Part shown: positions 1 through 7,012 of the stretch, one piece after another
Layout of the letters: every line of letters starts with the position of its first letter
How positions within the stretch are numbered: position 1 is the stretch's first letter
Assembly (NCBI GenBank): GCA_023421675.1
Contig: JAEZTC010000002.1
Location: 1-64,000 of the forward strand
From: Bacillota bacterium
Lineage (GTDB): Bacteria > Bacillota > Clostridia > Acetivibrionales > JANLFN01
DNA length: 64,000 nucleotides
Direction: 5' to 3'
The notes under the pieces: model-generated
The model's database searches: none
Seen by the model: the letters and a program-made list of their open reading frames with translations, nothing else
Told to the model about the DNA's origin: nothing
Made by a program: the position numbers and the translations under genes

Positions 1-2
1 GC

Positions 3-767
3 AAAACCGTCAGTGTGGACACCTTTAGCGCCTACATTAACCGCATGATTGAGGTTACGCCAAAACAGGCAGCCAAAATCACAACGGCGGTGGTGGTAAA
101 CGCCGATGGAAGTACCCGCCATGTGCCGACGAATGTCGTGGAAAAGGACGGCAAATATTACGCGATAATAAATTCCCGCACGAATAGCACCTATGCACTG
201 ATTCAAAACGAAGTAACCTTTGCCGATGCTAAGGGTAAATGGTACGAAGGCATGGTAAACGAAATGGGCAGCCGTAAAATCATCGCGGGGCTTAGTGCCT
301 CCGTATTTGGCGGCGGAGCCAGTATCACCCGAGCCGAGTTTGCCGCAATCCTTGTTCGTGCGTTGGGACTTCCGACGGATGGTACAAGCAGCTTTTCAGA
401 TGTTCACACTACTGCATGGTATACCGGCGCAGTAGCCACGGCGGTGCAATATGGACTTGCGTCGGGCACAGGCGAAAACCGTTTCAGCCCCAATGCGGCG
501 ATCACCCGGCAAGAGGCAATGCTCATGCTGAAAAGGGCGGCTGCTCTCACAGAGTTTAGCGGAACAAGCGGTACTCTGGACGGCTTTACAGACGTAGATG
601 CCGTTAGCTCCTGGGCAAAGGATGCGGCGAAATGGAACGTCGGCTCTGGCCTCATCAAGGGTTCGGATGGCAAACTGAACCCCACAGCCAAAATCACCCG
701 TGCCGAGAGTGCGACTATTATACTCCGTCTGCTGCAAAAGGCAGGTTTGGTGGATGTAAGAAGTTAA
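3..767 (+). CDS. S-layer homology (SLH) domain protein, C-terminal part (5' end outside window)
   Basis: The reading frame is open from the first bases of the window, so this is the 3' end of a larger gene. The last ~160 residues hold SLH repeats: one around ITRAEFAAILVRALG, one starting FSDVHTTAWYTGAV and ending ITRQEAMLMLKRAA, and a last one starting FTDVDAVSSWAKDA and ending ITRAESATIILRLL. SLH domains are known to anchor surface proteins to pyruvylated cell-wall polymer, so the product is probably exported and wall-bound. What lies upstream (enzyme, adhesin or scaffold) cannot be seen. The gene is clearly richer in G+C, with many GCC, GGC and CCG codons, than everything after it. It ends at a strong terminator. 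Confidence 0.85.
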   Translation, partial: KTVSVDTFSAYINRMIEVTPKQAAKITTAVVVNADGSTRHVPTNVVEKDGKYYAIINSRTNSTYALIQNEVTFADAKGKWYEGMVNEMGSRKIIAGLSASVFGGGASITRAEFAAILVRALGLPTDGTSSFSDVHTTAWYTGAVATAVQYGLASGTGENRFSPNAAITRQEAMLMLKRAAALTEFSGTSGTLDGFTDVDAVSSWAKDAAKWNVGSGLIKGSDGKLNPTAKITRAESATIILRLLQKAGLVDVRS

Positions 768-827
768 GTAGCATTAAAGTACGAAGCCAAGGTGATAAAG
801 TCTTATTGTAGTTATAATGAGTATGTT

Positions 828-869
828 AAAACGCCTCATTTCCAATACGCATTGGAAATGAGGCGTTTT
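828..869 (+). terminator. Perfect 19-bp hairpin, probably bidirectional terminator
   Basis: The left arm (828-846) and right arm (851-869) are perfectly complementary around a 4-base loop. The arms begin with AAAA and end with TTTT, so the hairpin can terminate in either direction. It closes the SLH gene. Confidence 0.85.
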
Positions 870-948
870 CCGTATTCAGCTTGCCTTATGGGGTGGGTTC
901 ATAACTTATTCTTGTTACTGCCGCTCATTTGTAATCTTTCCTTTTTTG

Positions 949-1170
949 TTATTTAATCTGATTTTCAGCCATTTCTATCATACGCTGAACCATTCGTCCG
1001 CCGATTGGTCCGCCTTGATGTCCGTTAACCTTTGCAGGAACATCTCCCTTATAATGGTCATTGTTTTCCTTTACCCAGTCAAGGTGTCCTATTTCCTGTG
1101 CAACTTCGAGCTTGAATTTTGTAAGAGCATCTCTGCTTTCCGGAACAAGAGGTCTTTTTGGTGCTGACAT
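949..1170 (-). CDS. Alpha/beta-type small acid-soluble spore protein (SASP)
   Basis: 73 residues, the usual length for this family. Family features visible are KFKLEVAQEIG near residue 20 (site of the germination-protease cut), the central Gly/Pro segment, and the C-terminal GGPIGGRMVQRMIEMAE block. Alpha/beta SASPs coat spore DNA in the forespore and give UV resistance; they are degraded at germination. The start is preceded on the minus strand by a GAGAGGAGCG ribosome site. It is monocistronic and convergent with the SLH gene. Expression from a sigma-G promoter is expected from the family; I did not identify the promoter with certainty. Confidence 0.93.
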   Translation of the reverse strand: MSAPKRPLVPESRDALTKFKLEVAQEIGHLDWVKENNDHYKGDVPAKVNGHQGGPIGGRMVQRMIEMAENQIK

Positions 1171-1395
1171 ATTAAATCGCTCCTCTCAAATTGTTTTATC
1201 TGAAAAATATATTTTGTTTTTTATTAAATCTGTTTTTAGTATAAGCAGAAAAAAGAAATATATAATGTTGAGCAGCGAATATGTTAATGTAACTATTTCC
1301 TTAAAAGCTTATAACTGATGCTTTTTTAAGTATTAATATTGTTTGTATTTTTTTGTACAGGATGTTACAAGAACATTACAAATAATTTGGGGTTA

Positions 1396-1424
1396 TTGAC
1401 AGAATTATCCTATGACACTATAAT
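1396..1424 (+). promoter_or_regulatory. Perfect consensus sigma-A promoter (TTGACA-N17-TATAAT)
   Basis: TTGACA at 1396-1401 and TATAAT at 1419-1424 are separated by exactly 17 bases. Transcription should start near 1431, just before the strong ribosome site of the 30-codon ORF at 1458. Confidence 0.85.
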
Positions 1425-1457
1425 AAGTATAAAATGTGTGGAAAGGAGTGAGTTAAA

Positions 1458-1550
1458 ATGACTTGTTGCAAAACCTGTAAGAACACTACATATAGCTTCG
1501 GAAACCTGCACCTGATTAAAGTTCATATTAGGCTCGCTCTTTTAGTGTGA
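1458..1550 (+). CDS. 30-residue Cys-containing small peptide, probable leader peptide
   Basis: ATG at 1458 follows AAAGGAGTGAG with good spacing. The product begins MTCCKTCKNTTYSFGNLHL and has three Cys in its first seven residues, then a basic and hydrophobic C-terminus ending in RLALLV. I recognise no family. The ORF lies between a perfect sigma-A promoter and an intrinsic terminator, with the Spo0E-like gene just beyond. Codons 13-18 (1495-1510) contain bases that can pair with the terminator's left flank. That arrangement suggests a transcription-attenuation leader. It could instead be a small functional peptide, or a coincidental ORF on a short RNA. Confidence 0.6.
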   Translation: MTCCKTCKNTTYSFGNLHLIKVHIRLALLV

Positions 1551-1576
1551 TGCCAATATACAGTAACTTTAGAAAA

Positions 1577-1612
1577 TGCAGGCCGGAGCGATTTGCTCCG
1601 GCTTTTTATTTT
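1577..1612 (+). terminator. Intrinsic terminator with competing antiterminator (attenuator)
   Basis: GCCGGAGC (1582-1589) pairs with GCTCCGGC (1595-1602), followed by TTTTTATTTT. TGCAGG plus CCGGAGC (1577-1589) can instead pair with 1495-1510 inside the small ORF: 13 base pairs (one G-U) with a 3-base bulge on the ORF side. The two structures are mutually exclusive. The Spo0E-like gene lies 55 bases downstream. Confidence 0.75.
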
Positions 1613-1666
1613 ACCTGGACTGGCTTCAGGATAGGTAAGTTTGATTCATGAAGGAGGTTTTAAATT

Positions 1667-1831
1667 ATGATGAATCACAGTAATGAAGATTTAAAAAAGA
1701 AAATATTGATTAAGAAAGTTGTGCTTAATTCAATCAAGCATTCTAACAATGAGGATGCTGTAAGGGTTAGAAGCGAACTTGACAGCTTGCTTTACAAATA
1801 CTACAAATCACTTGGCTGCGACTGCTGTTAA
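1667..1831 (+). CDS. Spo0E-like aspartyl-phosphate phosphatase family protein
   Basis: 54 residues, start ATG at 1667 (an adjacent ATG at 1670 is equally possible) after GAAGGAGG. The motif RVRSELDSLLYKYYK (residues 33-47) matches the Spo0E family core SQELDxLIxxYY. Family members are small helical-hairpin proteins that remove phosphate from Spo0A~P and so delay sporulation. The protein ends in an unusual Cys-rich tail, GCDCC. It is preceded by a small ORF and a terminator, so expression may depend on readthrough. Too short for confident activity assignment; the substrate here is inferred. Confidence 0.7.
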   Translation: MMNHSNEDLKKKILIKKVVLNSIKHSNNEDAVRVRSELDSLLYKYYKSLGCDCC

Positions 1832-1974
1832 TGACTGATTTACAACTGTTAAACTGCGGCAGTAATTTTATACAGCAAACTTGTAAAACGGTCTTTTAAA
1901 AATAATATATTATGGTATACTATGGATATTGAATTTTTTGAGGTAAATATTAGTCAATGACCGGAGGTTAACAA

Positions 1975-3324
1975 ATGCAGAAATTAACGTTTGATTATTC
2001 AAAAGCTGCTGGATTTATAAACGAGGAAGAAATCTTAAAGCTAGGTGAGTTTGTAAAATCAGCACATGAAATGCTTCACAACAAGACAGGTGCAGGAAAT
2101 GACTTTTTAGGCTGGGTTGAACTGCCTAAAAATTATGACAAGGCTGAATTTGCAAGAATAAAGGCTGCCGCAGAAAAAATAAGATCCGATTCGGATGCAC
2201 TGGTTGTAATAGGCATAGGTGGTTCTTATCTTGGGGCAAGAGCTGCAATGGAAGCGCTTTCACATACTTTTTACAACAACCTTCCAGGTGCTAAGAGAAA
2301 ATCACCTGAAATTTATTTTGTAGGAAATAACATCAGTTCAACATATATTCTAGACTTACTTGATGTACTTGAAGGCAAACAGATTTCAGTCAATGTAATA
2401 TCAAAATCGGGTACTACAACTGAACCTGCAGTTGCATTCAGAATTTTCAAGGAATACATGGAAAACAAGTATGGTAAGCAGGAAGCTTCAAAGAGAATTT
2501 ACGCAACTACAGACAAAGCAAAAGGAGCTCTGAAAAAGCTGGCTGATGAAGAAAAGTATGAAACCTTTGTGATACCTGATGATGTTGGCGGTCGTTTCTC
2601 GGTGCTCACGGCAGTAGGACTTCTTCCCATAGCTGTAAACGGACATGACATAGACAGTATGATGAAGGGTGCTTCAGATGCATATGATGTATGCAATAAC
2701 AGTGATCTTGCTACAAATGACTGTTACAAGTATGCTGCAGTAAGGAATGCATTATACAGAAAGAGCAAGACAACTGAGATACTTGTAAACTATGAACCTG
2801 CGCTTCACTTTGTAATTGAATGGTGGAAACAGCTTTACGGTGAAAGCGAAGGAAAGGACCAGAAGGGTATATTCCCTGCAGGACTTGACCTTACAACCGA
2901 CCTTCATTCAATGGGTCAGTATGTTCAGGATGGTCTGAGAAATATATTTGAGACTGTTCTCAATGTTGAAAAGCCAAAGAGAGAAATTATTATCAAGCAG
3001 GATAAGGACAATATAGATGGTCTTAACTTCCTCGCAGGAAAGAGCATGGACTTTGTCAATAAGAAGGCACTCCAGGGTACAATGCTGGCACATACAGACG
3101 GCGGAGTTCCAAACCTTATGATAAATATACCTGAACTCAATGCTTATAACTTCGGATATATGGTTTACTTCTTCGAAAAGGCCTGCGGAATCAGCGGCTA
3201 TCTGCTCGGAGTAAATCCATTTAACCAGCCTGGTGTTGAAGCTTACAAGAAAAACATGTTTGCTCTTCTTGGCAAGCCGGGTTATGAGGCAGAAAAGGAA
3301 CAGCTTGAGAAAAGACTTGGATAA
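1975..3324 (+). CDS. pgi: Glucose-6-phosphate isomerase
   Basis: 449 residues, full length for the short Firmicutes type. It interconverts glucose-6-phosphate and fructose-6-phosphate in glycolysis, in the cytoplasm. Visible features are the phosphate-binding SIS motif SKSGTTTEPAVAFR from about residue 143, the GGRFSVLTAVGLLP signature near residue 205, and the C-terminal NQPGVEAYKK block near residue 417 with the catalytic Lys region. The start ATG follows CCGGAGG. It is a single-gene unit, closed by a terminator shared with the convergent phosphoesterase gene. Confidence 0.97.
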   Translation: MQKLTFDYSKAAGFINEEEILKLGEFVKSAHEMLHNKTGAGNDFLGWVELPKNYDKAEFARIKAAAEKIRSDSDALVVIGIGGSYLGARAAMEALSHTFYNNLPGAKRKSPEIYFVGNNISSTYILDLLDVLEGKQISVNVISKSGTTTEPAVAFRIFKEYMENKYGKQEASKRIYATTDKAKGALKKLADEEKYETFVIPDDVGGRFSVLTAVGLLPIAVNGHDIDSMMKGASDAYDVCNNSDLATNDCYKYAAVRNALYRKSKTTEILVNYEPALHFVIEWWKQLYGESEGKDQKGIFPAGLDLTTDLHSMGQYVQDGLRNIFETVLNVEKPKREIIIKQDKDNIDGLNFLAGKSMDFVNKKALQGTMLAHTDGGVPNLMINIPELNAYNFGYMVYFFEKACGISGYLLGVNPFNQPGVEAYKKNMFALLGKPGYEAEKEQLEKRLG

Positions 3325-3339
3325 TTAAATTAAACATTA

Positions 3340-3367
3340 AAAGGTACGGTTTTTTAACCGTACCTTT
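3340..3367 (+). terminator. Bidirectional terminator between pgi and the phosphoesterase
   Basis: A 12-bp perfect stem, AAAGGTACGGTT (3340-3351) with AACCGTACCTTT (3356-3367), flanked by A and T runs. It serves both convergent genes. Confidence 0.88.
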
Positions 3368-3384
3368 TTGTTCCTTTAAGTATT

Positions 3385-4188
3385 CTATATCTCTATAACC
3401 GTAATTTCCGGTCGTGACATAAAGCGGATAGGCATTGCCACATTACCAATTCCTCTGCTTATATAGAGCTTAAAGCCGTTAATGTCATGAAGGCCTCGTT
3501 TAATACCTGATCTGCAGAGCTTTTCCTTCCTAAGTAATAAAAATTCAAGGTTGAAGGGAAGCCAAACCTGACCGCCGTGAAAATGTCCTGCAAGCAGGCA
3601 GTCAACCGCTTTGTCAGGTATATAAAGGGCAGCATCGGGGTTATGGGTAAAGGCTATAGTTTTATGAGCATCAGGGCAAATGGTGGAAAGAGCCTCTTTT
3701 ATATTCCAGTTACCATATTTCAAGTCTTCAATACCTGTTATATTATACTTGATTTTATTCTTTTCAAAGCAAACGGTCTTGTTGTGAAGAATTGTAAACC
3801 CTATTTCGGTAAGCTTTGCCTTATAAGCTTCCATTCCTTTTGTATCGTGTAAGAATGCTTTGTAATCATGGTTGCCGAAGCAAGCATAAATAGGGCAGTT
3901 TATATGAAGACTTTCTATAAAATTAAAAAACCTGTTAGTATCATTAGGGTATTCTATATAGTCTCCTGTAAGAATCAGCATATCGGGTTTTTCAGCAGCA
4001 ATGGCTTTTTTAATCTTATTGACAGAAACTTTAAGCCTTTTTATATGAATATCCGATAATTGAATTATCTTTAGATTCGGCTTACCTTCGGACAAATTAA
4101 TCCTGCTTACCTGAAGCAGTGTTGTTTCTATTCGCATATAAACAAGAGAAAGAAAAGCTATAGCTATTATAATAATTATAAATATCAT
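3385..4188 (-). CDS. Membrane-anchored metallophosphoesterase (YkuE-like)
   Basis: 267 residues. Residues 1-20 form one hydrophobic segment (signal anchor), then a calcineurin-like phosphoesterase domain. Metal-ligand motifs are SDIH (D46, H48), GDYIEY (D76), GNHD (N106, H107), H182 in THNPDAA, and GHFHGG (H202, H204). The set is complete, so an active di-metal hydrolase is expected, probably with the catalytic domain outside the membrane. Related proteins act on phosphoesters or cell-envelope lipids such as UDP-diacylglucosamine; the substrate cannot be read from sequence. The start follows GGAGAG. Monocistronic. Confidence 0.85.
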   Translation of the reverse strand: MIFIIIIIAIAFLSLVYMRIETTLLQVSRINLSEGKPNLKIIQLSDIHIKRLKVSVNKIKKAIAAEKPDMLILTGDYIEYPNDTNRFFNFIESLHINCPIYACFGNHDYKAFLHDTKGMEAYKAKLTEIGFTILHNKTVCFEKNKIKYNITGIEDLKYGNWNIKEALSTICPDAHKTIAFTHNPDAALYIPDKAVDCLLAGHFHGGQVWLPFNLEFLLLRKEKLCRSGIKRGLHDINGFKLYISRGIGNVAMPIRFMSRPEITVIEI

Positions 4189-4363
4189 TGTACTCTCCGC
4201 TTTTTTCTAAATAAATTATATTATATACCACAACCTTGATGTATTGGAATAAGCAGGGGTTATAATATCATTATTTACCTGGCATTGACTAATTATAGCA
4301 ATAAAAATATAATAAAATTATTACAAATACAAATACTTTAATAATATAGGTTGGAGAGTGGAT

Positions 4364-4726
4364 ATGTCAGAATTCTGCGATGACCAGTGTGAAGAGGTAA
4401 AAGTTAACCAGGTGAACATAAAAAAGGTACAAGCCTCCATGATTAAAGAGAATGAAGCTTTGAGACTTTCGGAGTTATTCAGTATACTTGGAGATCCCAC
4501 AAGAGTCAGGATAATTTATGCCCTTTCGCTGTGCGAAATGTGCGTTTGCGACATTGCTGAGACACTTGGCATGACACAATCTGCAATATCCCATCAGCTT
4601 AGGCTGCTAAGGACCTTAAAGCTTGTTAAGTACAAGAAGGAAGGCAAATCTGTTTTCTACTCATTGGATGATGAACATATCCTTCAACTTTTCAATCAGG
4701 GTATGGAGCATGTAAGACATGCGTAA
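4364..4726 (+). CDS. ArsR/SmtB-family metal sensor, CadC-like
   Basis: 120 residues, start ATG 4364 after GGAGAG. Winged-helix repressor with the recognition helix in TQSAISHQLRLLRTLKLV. The Cys pattern matches the CadC metal site: C5 and C9 in the N-terminal arm, and C60 and C62 in CEMCVCD of the alpha-3 helix. The C-terminal helix DDEHILQLFNQGMEHVRH also carries ligands like those of the second site of zinc sensors. Known relatives release DNA on Cd, Pb or Zn and derepress an efflux pump. No pump gene is adjacent, so its target lies elsewhere. A terminator follows directly. Confidence 0.85.
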   Translation: MSEFCDDQCEEVKVNQVNIKKVQASMIKENEALRLSELFSILGDPTRVRIIYALSLCEMCVCDIAETLGMTQSAISHQLRLLRTLKLVKYKKEGKSVFYSLDDEHILQLFNQGMEHVRHA

Positions 4727-4742
4727 TGTTTCAAAAAAAGTA

Positions 4743-4797
4743 AAGCACCTGCTGCTCCAAGATTGCAAGAAGCAGTAAGGTGTTTATTTTTGTGTAT
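4743..4797 (+). terminator. Terminator of the arsR-type gene
   Basis: Imperfect stem between 4743-4756 (AAGCACCTGCTGCT) and 4770-4784 (AGCAGTAAGGTGTTT), followed by T-rich sequence. Confidence 0.7.
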
Positions 4798-4974
4798 TTT
4801 TGCAGTGCCAACCCGCCTGGAATAAAACCTAATGCTTTTACAGCAGTTAAAACTGTTCGGTTTTTGATTATTAGAATTGTACAGAATAATTACTTCATTT
4901 ATTTGTAAAAGCTAATTATTATAACAGCAGATATATTAAGACTTCTACAACAATATGGTCTATATATTTGATTA

Positions 4975-5118
4975 ATTTGTTGGGATGTTGTATCTTAGTA
5001 ACGAGGCAGTAAATGTTCCCCACCTCTATTGGTAGCGTGTACAACTTTGGTTTTCAGGTGGTAGCATATCCACAGCCTCGTTGAAACGCGCTGAAGTAAG
5101 AAGTTTTTTTACAACCAA
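4975..5118 (+). ncRNA. ssrS: Probable 6S RNA (RNA polymerase-binding RNA)
   Basis: A long rod can be drawn. AACGAGGC (5000-5007) pairs with GCCTCGTT (5075-5082). Inside it is an open bubble of about 12 bases on each side, then CCACCT (5020-5025) pairs with AGGTGG (5056-5061). This is the closing stem, central bubble and terminal stem plan of 6S RNA, which mimics an open promoter and binds sigma-A RNA polymerase. Its position just upstream of tcdA matches known synteny: in Bacillus subtilis a 6S gene lies between aspS and the tcdA homologue yrvM. A T-run follows at 5104. The ends are approximate. Confidence 0.62.
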
Positions 5119-5196
5119 AAAATTTTTTACTGATAGGTTATAAAGTAATAGATGAATTCGCATAAACAAAGAAAAGATAGCTTAAAGGAGAACGGT

Positions 5197-5967
5197 ATGC
5201 TTCATTCATTTTCACGTACGGAATTGCTTATAGGAGAGGATTCGCTAAAAAAGCTAGAAAACAGCAAGGTTGCCGTTTTTGGCATAGGCGGAGTAGGCAG
5301 CTATGTTGTAGAAGGCCTTGTAAGATCAGGTGTTTCCAAACTTGTTCTAATAGATGATGACTGCGTTTGTCTTACAAATCTTAACCGTCAGCTTCATGCT
5401 ACCAGAAAAACTGTCGGCAAACCCAAGGTTGAGGTGATGAAGGAAAGGATTCTTGAAATCAATCCCAAAGCCGAGGTAGTGACTTACCAGAAATTCTATA
5501 TGCCGGATACAGCAGATGAATTGATAAACGATGATTATAACTATATAGTGGATGCAATAGATACTGTAACAGGTAAAATTGACCTGATAATCAAGGCCCA
5601 GGAGAAGGGTATACCTGTAATAAGCTGCATGGGCGCCGGAAACAAAATGGACCCGACTCAGTTTGAAGTAACTGATATATTCAAAACTTCTGTAGATCCT
5701 CTTGCAAAAGTAATGAGAAAAGAATTGAGATTACGTGGTATAAAATCCTTAAAGGTGGTATATTCAAAAGAAATGCCTATTAAACCTATACCAACTGAGG
5801 GATCGGATTGCAGCCAGCACTGTATTTGTCCGAAGGGTACTGCAAGAACCTGCACCATCAGGCATCAGATACCCGGGAGTATTGCTTTTGTTCCTTCAGT
5901 GGCTGGTCTTATTATAGCTGGTGAAGTTATAAAGGATTTGATAGGGTATAAAAAGGAGATAGAATGA
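5197..5967 (+). CDS. tcdA: tRNA threonylcarbamoyladenosine dehydratase (E1/ThiF family)
   Basis: 256 residues from ATG 5197, chosen because AAAGGAG precedes it and family proteins begin near here; an upstream in-frame ATG at 5152 has no good ribosome site. The nucleotide-binding GIGGVGS is at 29-35 and the DDDCVCLTNLNRQ block at 53-65, as in E1-like adenylating enzymes. TcdA cyclises t6A at position 37 of ANN-decoding tRNAs. Cys residues in DCSQHCICPKG resemble a metal site. The stop overlaps the next start as ATGA, so the two are co-translated. The upstream 6S RNA fits conserved synteny. Confidence 0.88.
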   Translation: MLHSFSRTELLIGEDSLKKLENSKVAVFGIGGVGSYVVEGLVRSGVSKLVLIDDDCVCLTNLNRQLHATRKTVGKPKVEVMKERILEINPKAEVVTYQKFYMPDTADELINDDYNYIVDAIDTVTGKIDLIIKAQEKGIPVISCMGAGNKMDPTQFEVTDIFKTSVDPLAKVMRKELRLRGIKSLKVVYSKEMPIKPIPTEGSDCSQHCICPKGTARTCTIRHQIPGSIAFVPSVAGLIIAGEVIKDLIGYKKEIE

Positions 5968-6641
5968 TGTTTGAAAAAAGAATAAATATTTTTACCGGAC
6001 ACTTCGGAAGCGGTAAAACAGAAGTGGCTATAAACTATGCTATAAAACTTTCAACTGTTTACGATAAAACGACAATTGTTGATATGGACATTGTAAATCC
6101 GTTTTTCAGGACTGCTGATGCAAAAGCACCTCTGCAGGAAAAGGGAATATGGGTGGTCCTGCCCGTGTACGCCAATTCCAATGTTGATGTTCCGGCACTT
6201 CCCCCCGAAATAAATGCAGTATTCAATAAGAAGGAGTATCACGCTGTATTTGATGTTGGCGGTGATGACATAGGCGCGCTTGCGCTTTCAAGATACAAAG
6301 AGGAAATATCTTCCGAGGATTATGATATGTTTTTTGTTATCAATACTAAAAGACCTTTTACCGATACTGTGCCAAAAATAGAAGAAATGATAGACTCGAT
6401 TGAAGGAAGTTCGCGTTTAAAAGTAACAGGTCTAATAAACAACACAAATCTTCTTCAATTTACATCAAAGGAGGATTTGCTTCAAGGGCAGCAAATGCTT
6501 TCTGAAATTTCTGCAAATAGGAACATACCGATATCAATTACAAGCGGATTCTTTGAAGATATGGGCATGTCTGCTGAAGGGCTTGAGGGAGAAATCCTGG
6601 ATCTTAATAAATATATATTGCTTCCTTGGGATAAGGAATAA
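5964..6641 (+). CDS. P-loop ATP-binding protein of unknown role
   Basis: 225 residues with Walker A GHFGSGKT at 12-19 and an aspartate-rich beta strand (TTIVDMDIVNPFFRTAD) like SIMIBI-class NTPases (ParA/CobQ-type). I do not recognise a characterised function. The start ATG 5964 overlaps the tcdA stop in ATGA and follows AAAAGGAGAT, so it is translationally coupled to tcdA; a link to tRNA modification is possible but unproven. No membrane segment is visible. Confidence 0.75.
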   Translation: MMFEKRINIFTGHFGSGKTEVAINYAIKLSTVYDKTTIVDMDIVNPFFRTADAKAPLQEKGIWVVLPVYANSNVDVPALPPEINAVFNKKEYHAVFDVGGDDIGALALSRYKEEISSEDYDMFFVINTKRPFTDTVPKIEEMIDSIEGSSRLKVTGLINNTNLLQFTSKEDLLQGQQMLSEISANRNIPISITSGFFEDMGMSAEGLEGEILDLNKYILLPWDKE

Positions 6642-6792
6642 AAAACGTTAAAAAAATACACGCTGTTTTTATCCATTTGCCTGTAAGGGTTGAAAATGCT
6701 TCAAAAGAGTTTTATAATATACGTTATATTTAAGTTAACTTATGCTGATATTGCGGAAAAACTGCAGATCATATAGATTGTGAGGGATATGA

Positions 6793-6999
6793 ATGGCTAA
6801 GGTTACTTTTGATGAAGAAAGATGCAAAGGCTGTAAGCTTTGTACAACAGTTTGTCCAAAGAAAATTGTTATAATGAGAGAAGACAAACTTAACCAGAAG
6901 GGTTTCCATCCTGCTGGCGTTAATGAAATGGATAAATGTATTGGCTGCGCTTTTTGTGCAACAATTTGTCCAGATTGCGTAATTGAGGTAGAAAAGTAG
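6793..6999 (+). CDS. 2-oxoacid:ferredoxin oxidoreductase, delta subunit (2x[4Fe-4S] ferredoxin)
   Basis: 68 residues with two CxxCxxCxxxCP clusters: CKGCKLCTTVCP near residue 11 and CIGCAFCATICP near residue 49. This small subunit carries electrons from the thiamine-diphosphate site to free ferredoxin. It is the first gene of a delta-alpha-beta-gamma operon. Start ATG 6793 follows TGAGGGATATGA. The next gene starts 13 bases downstream. Confidence 0.92.
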   Translation: MAKVTFDEERCKGCKLCTTVCPKKIVIMREDKLNQKGFHPAGVNEMDKCIGCAFCATICPDCVIEVEK

Positions 7000-7012
7000 G
7001 GGGGACTGTATA

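Noticed and set aside
396..737. Minus-strand ORFs inside the SLH gene
   Set aside because: Open frames are expected by chance opposite G+C-rich coding sequence; no family match and no ribosome site.
946..1167. Plus-strand 73-residue ORF over the SASP gene
   Set aside because: It lies antisense to a clear SASP gene with a family match and lacks a ribosome site.
1431..1612. T-box leader
   Set aside because: No T-box sequence or specifier stem; the leader carries a translated ORF instead.
4189..4363. CadC-type operator upstream of the ArsR gene
   Set aside because: The region is A/T-rich and several weak inverted repeats can be drawn, but none resembles the 12-2-12 operator.
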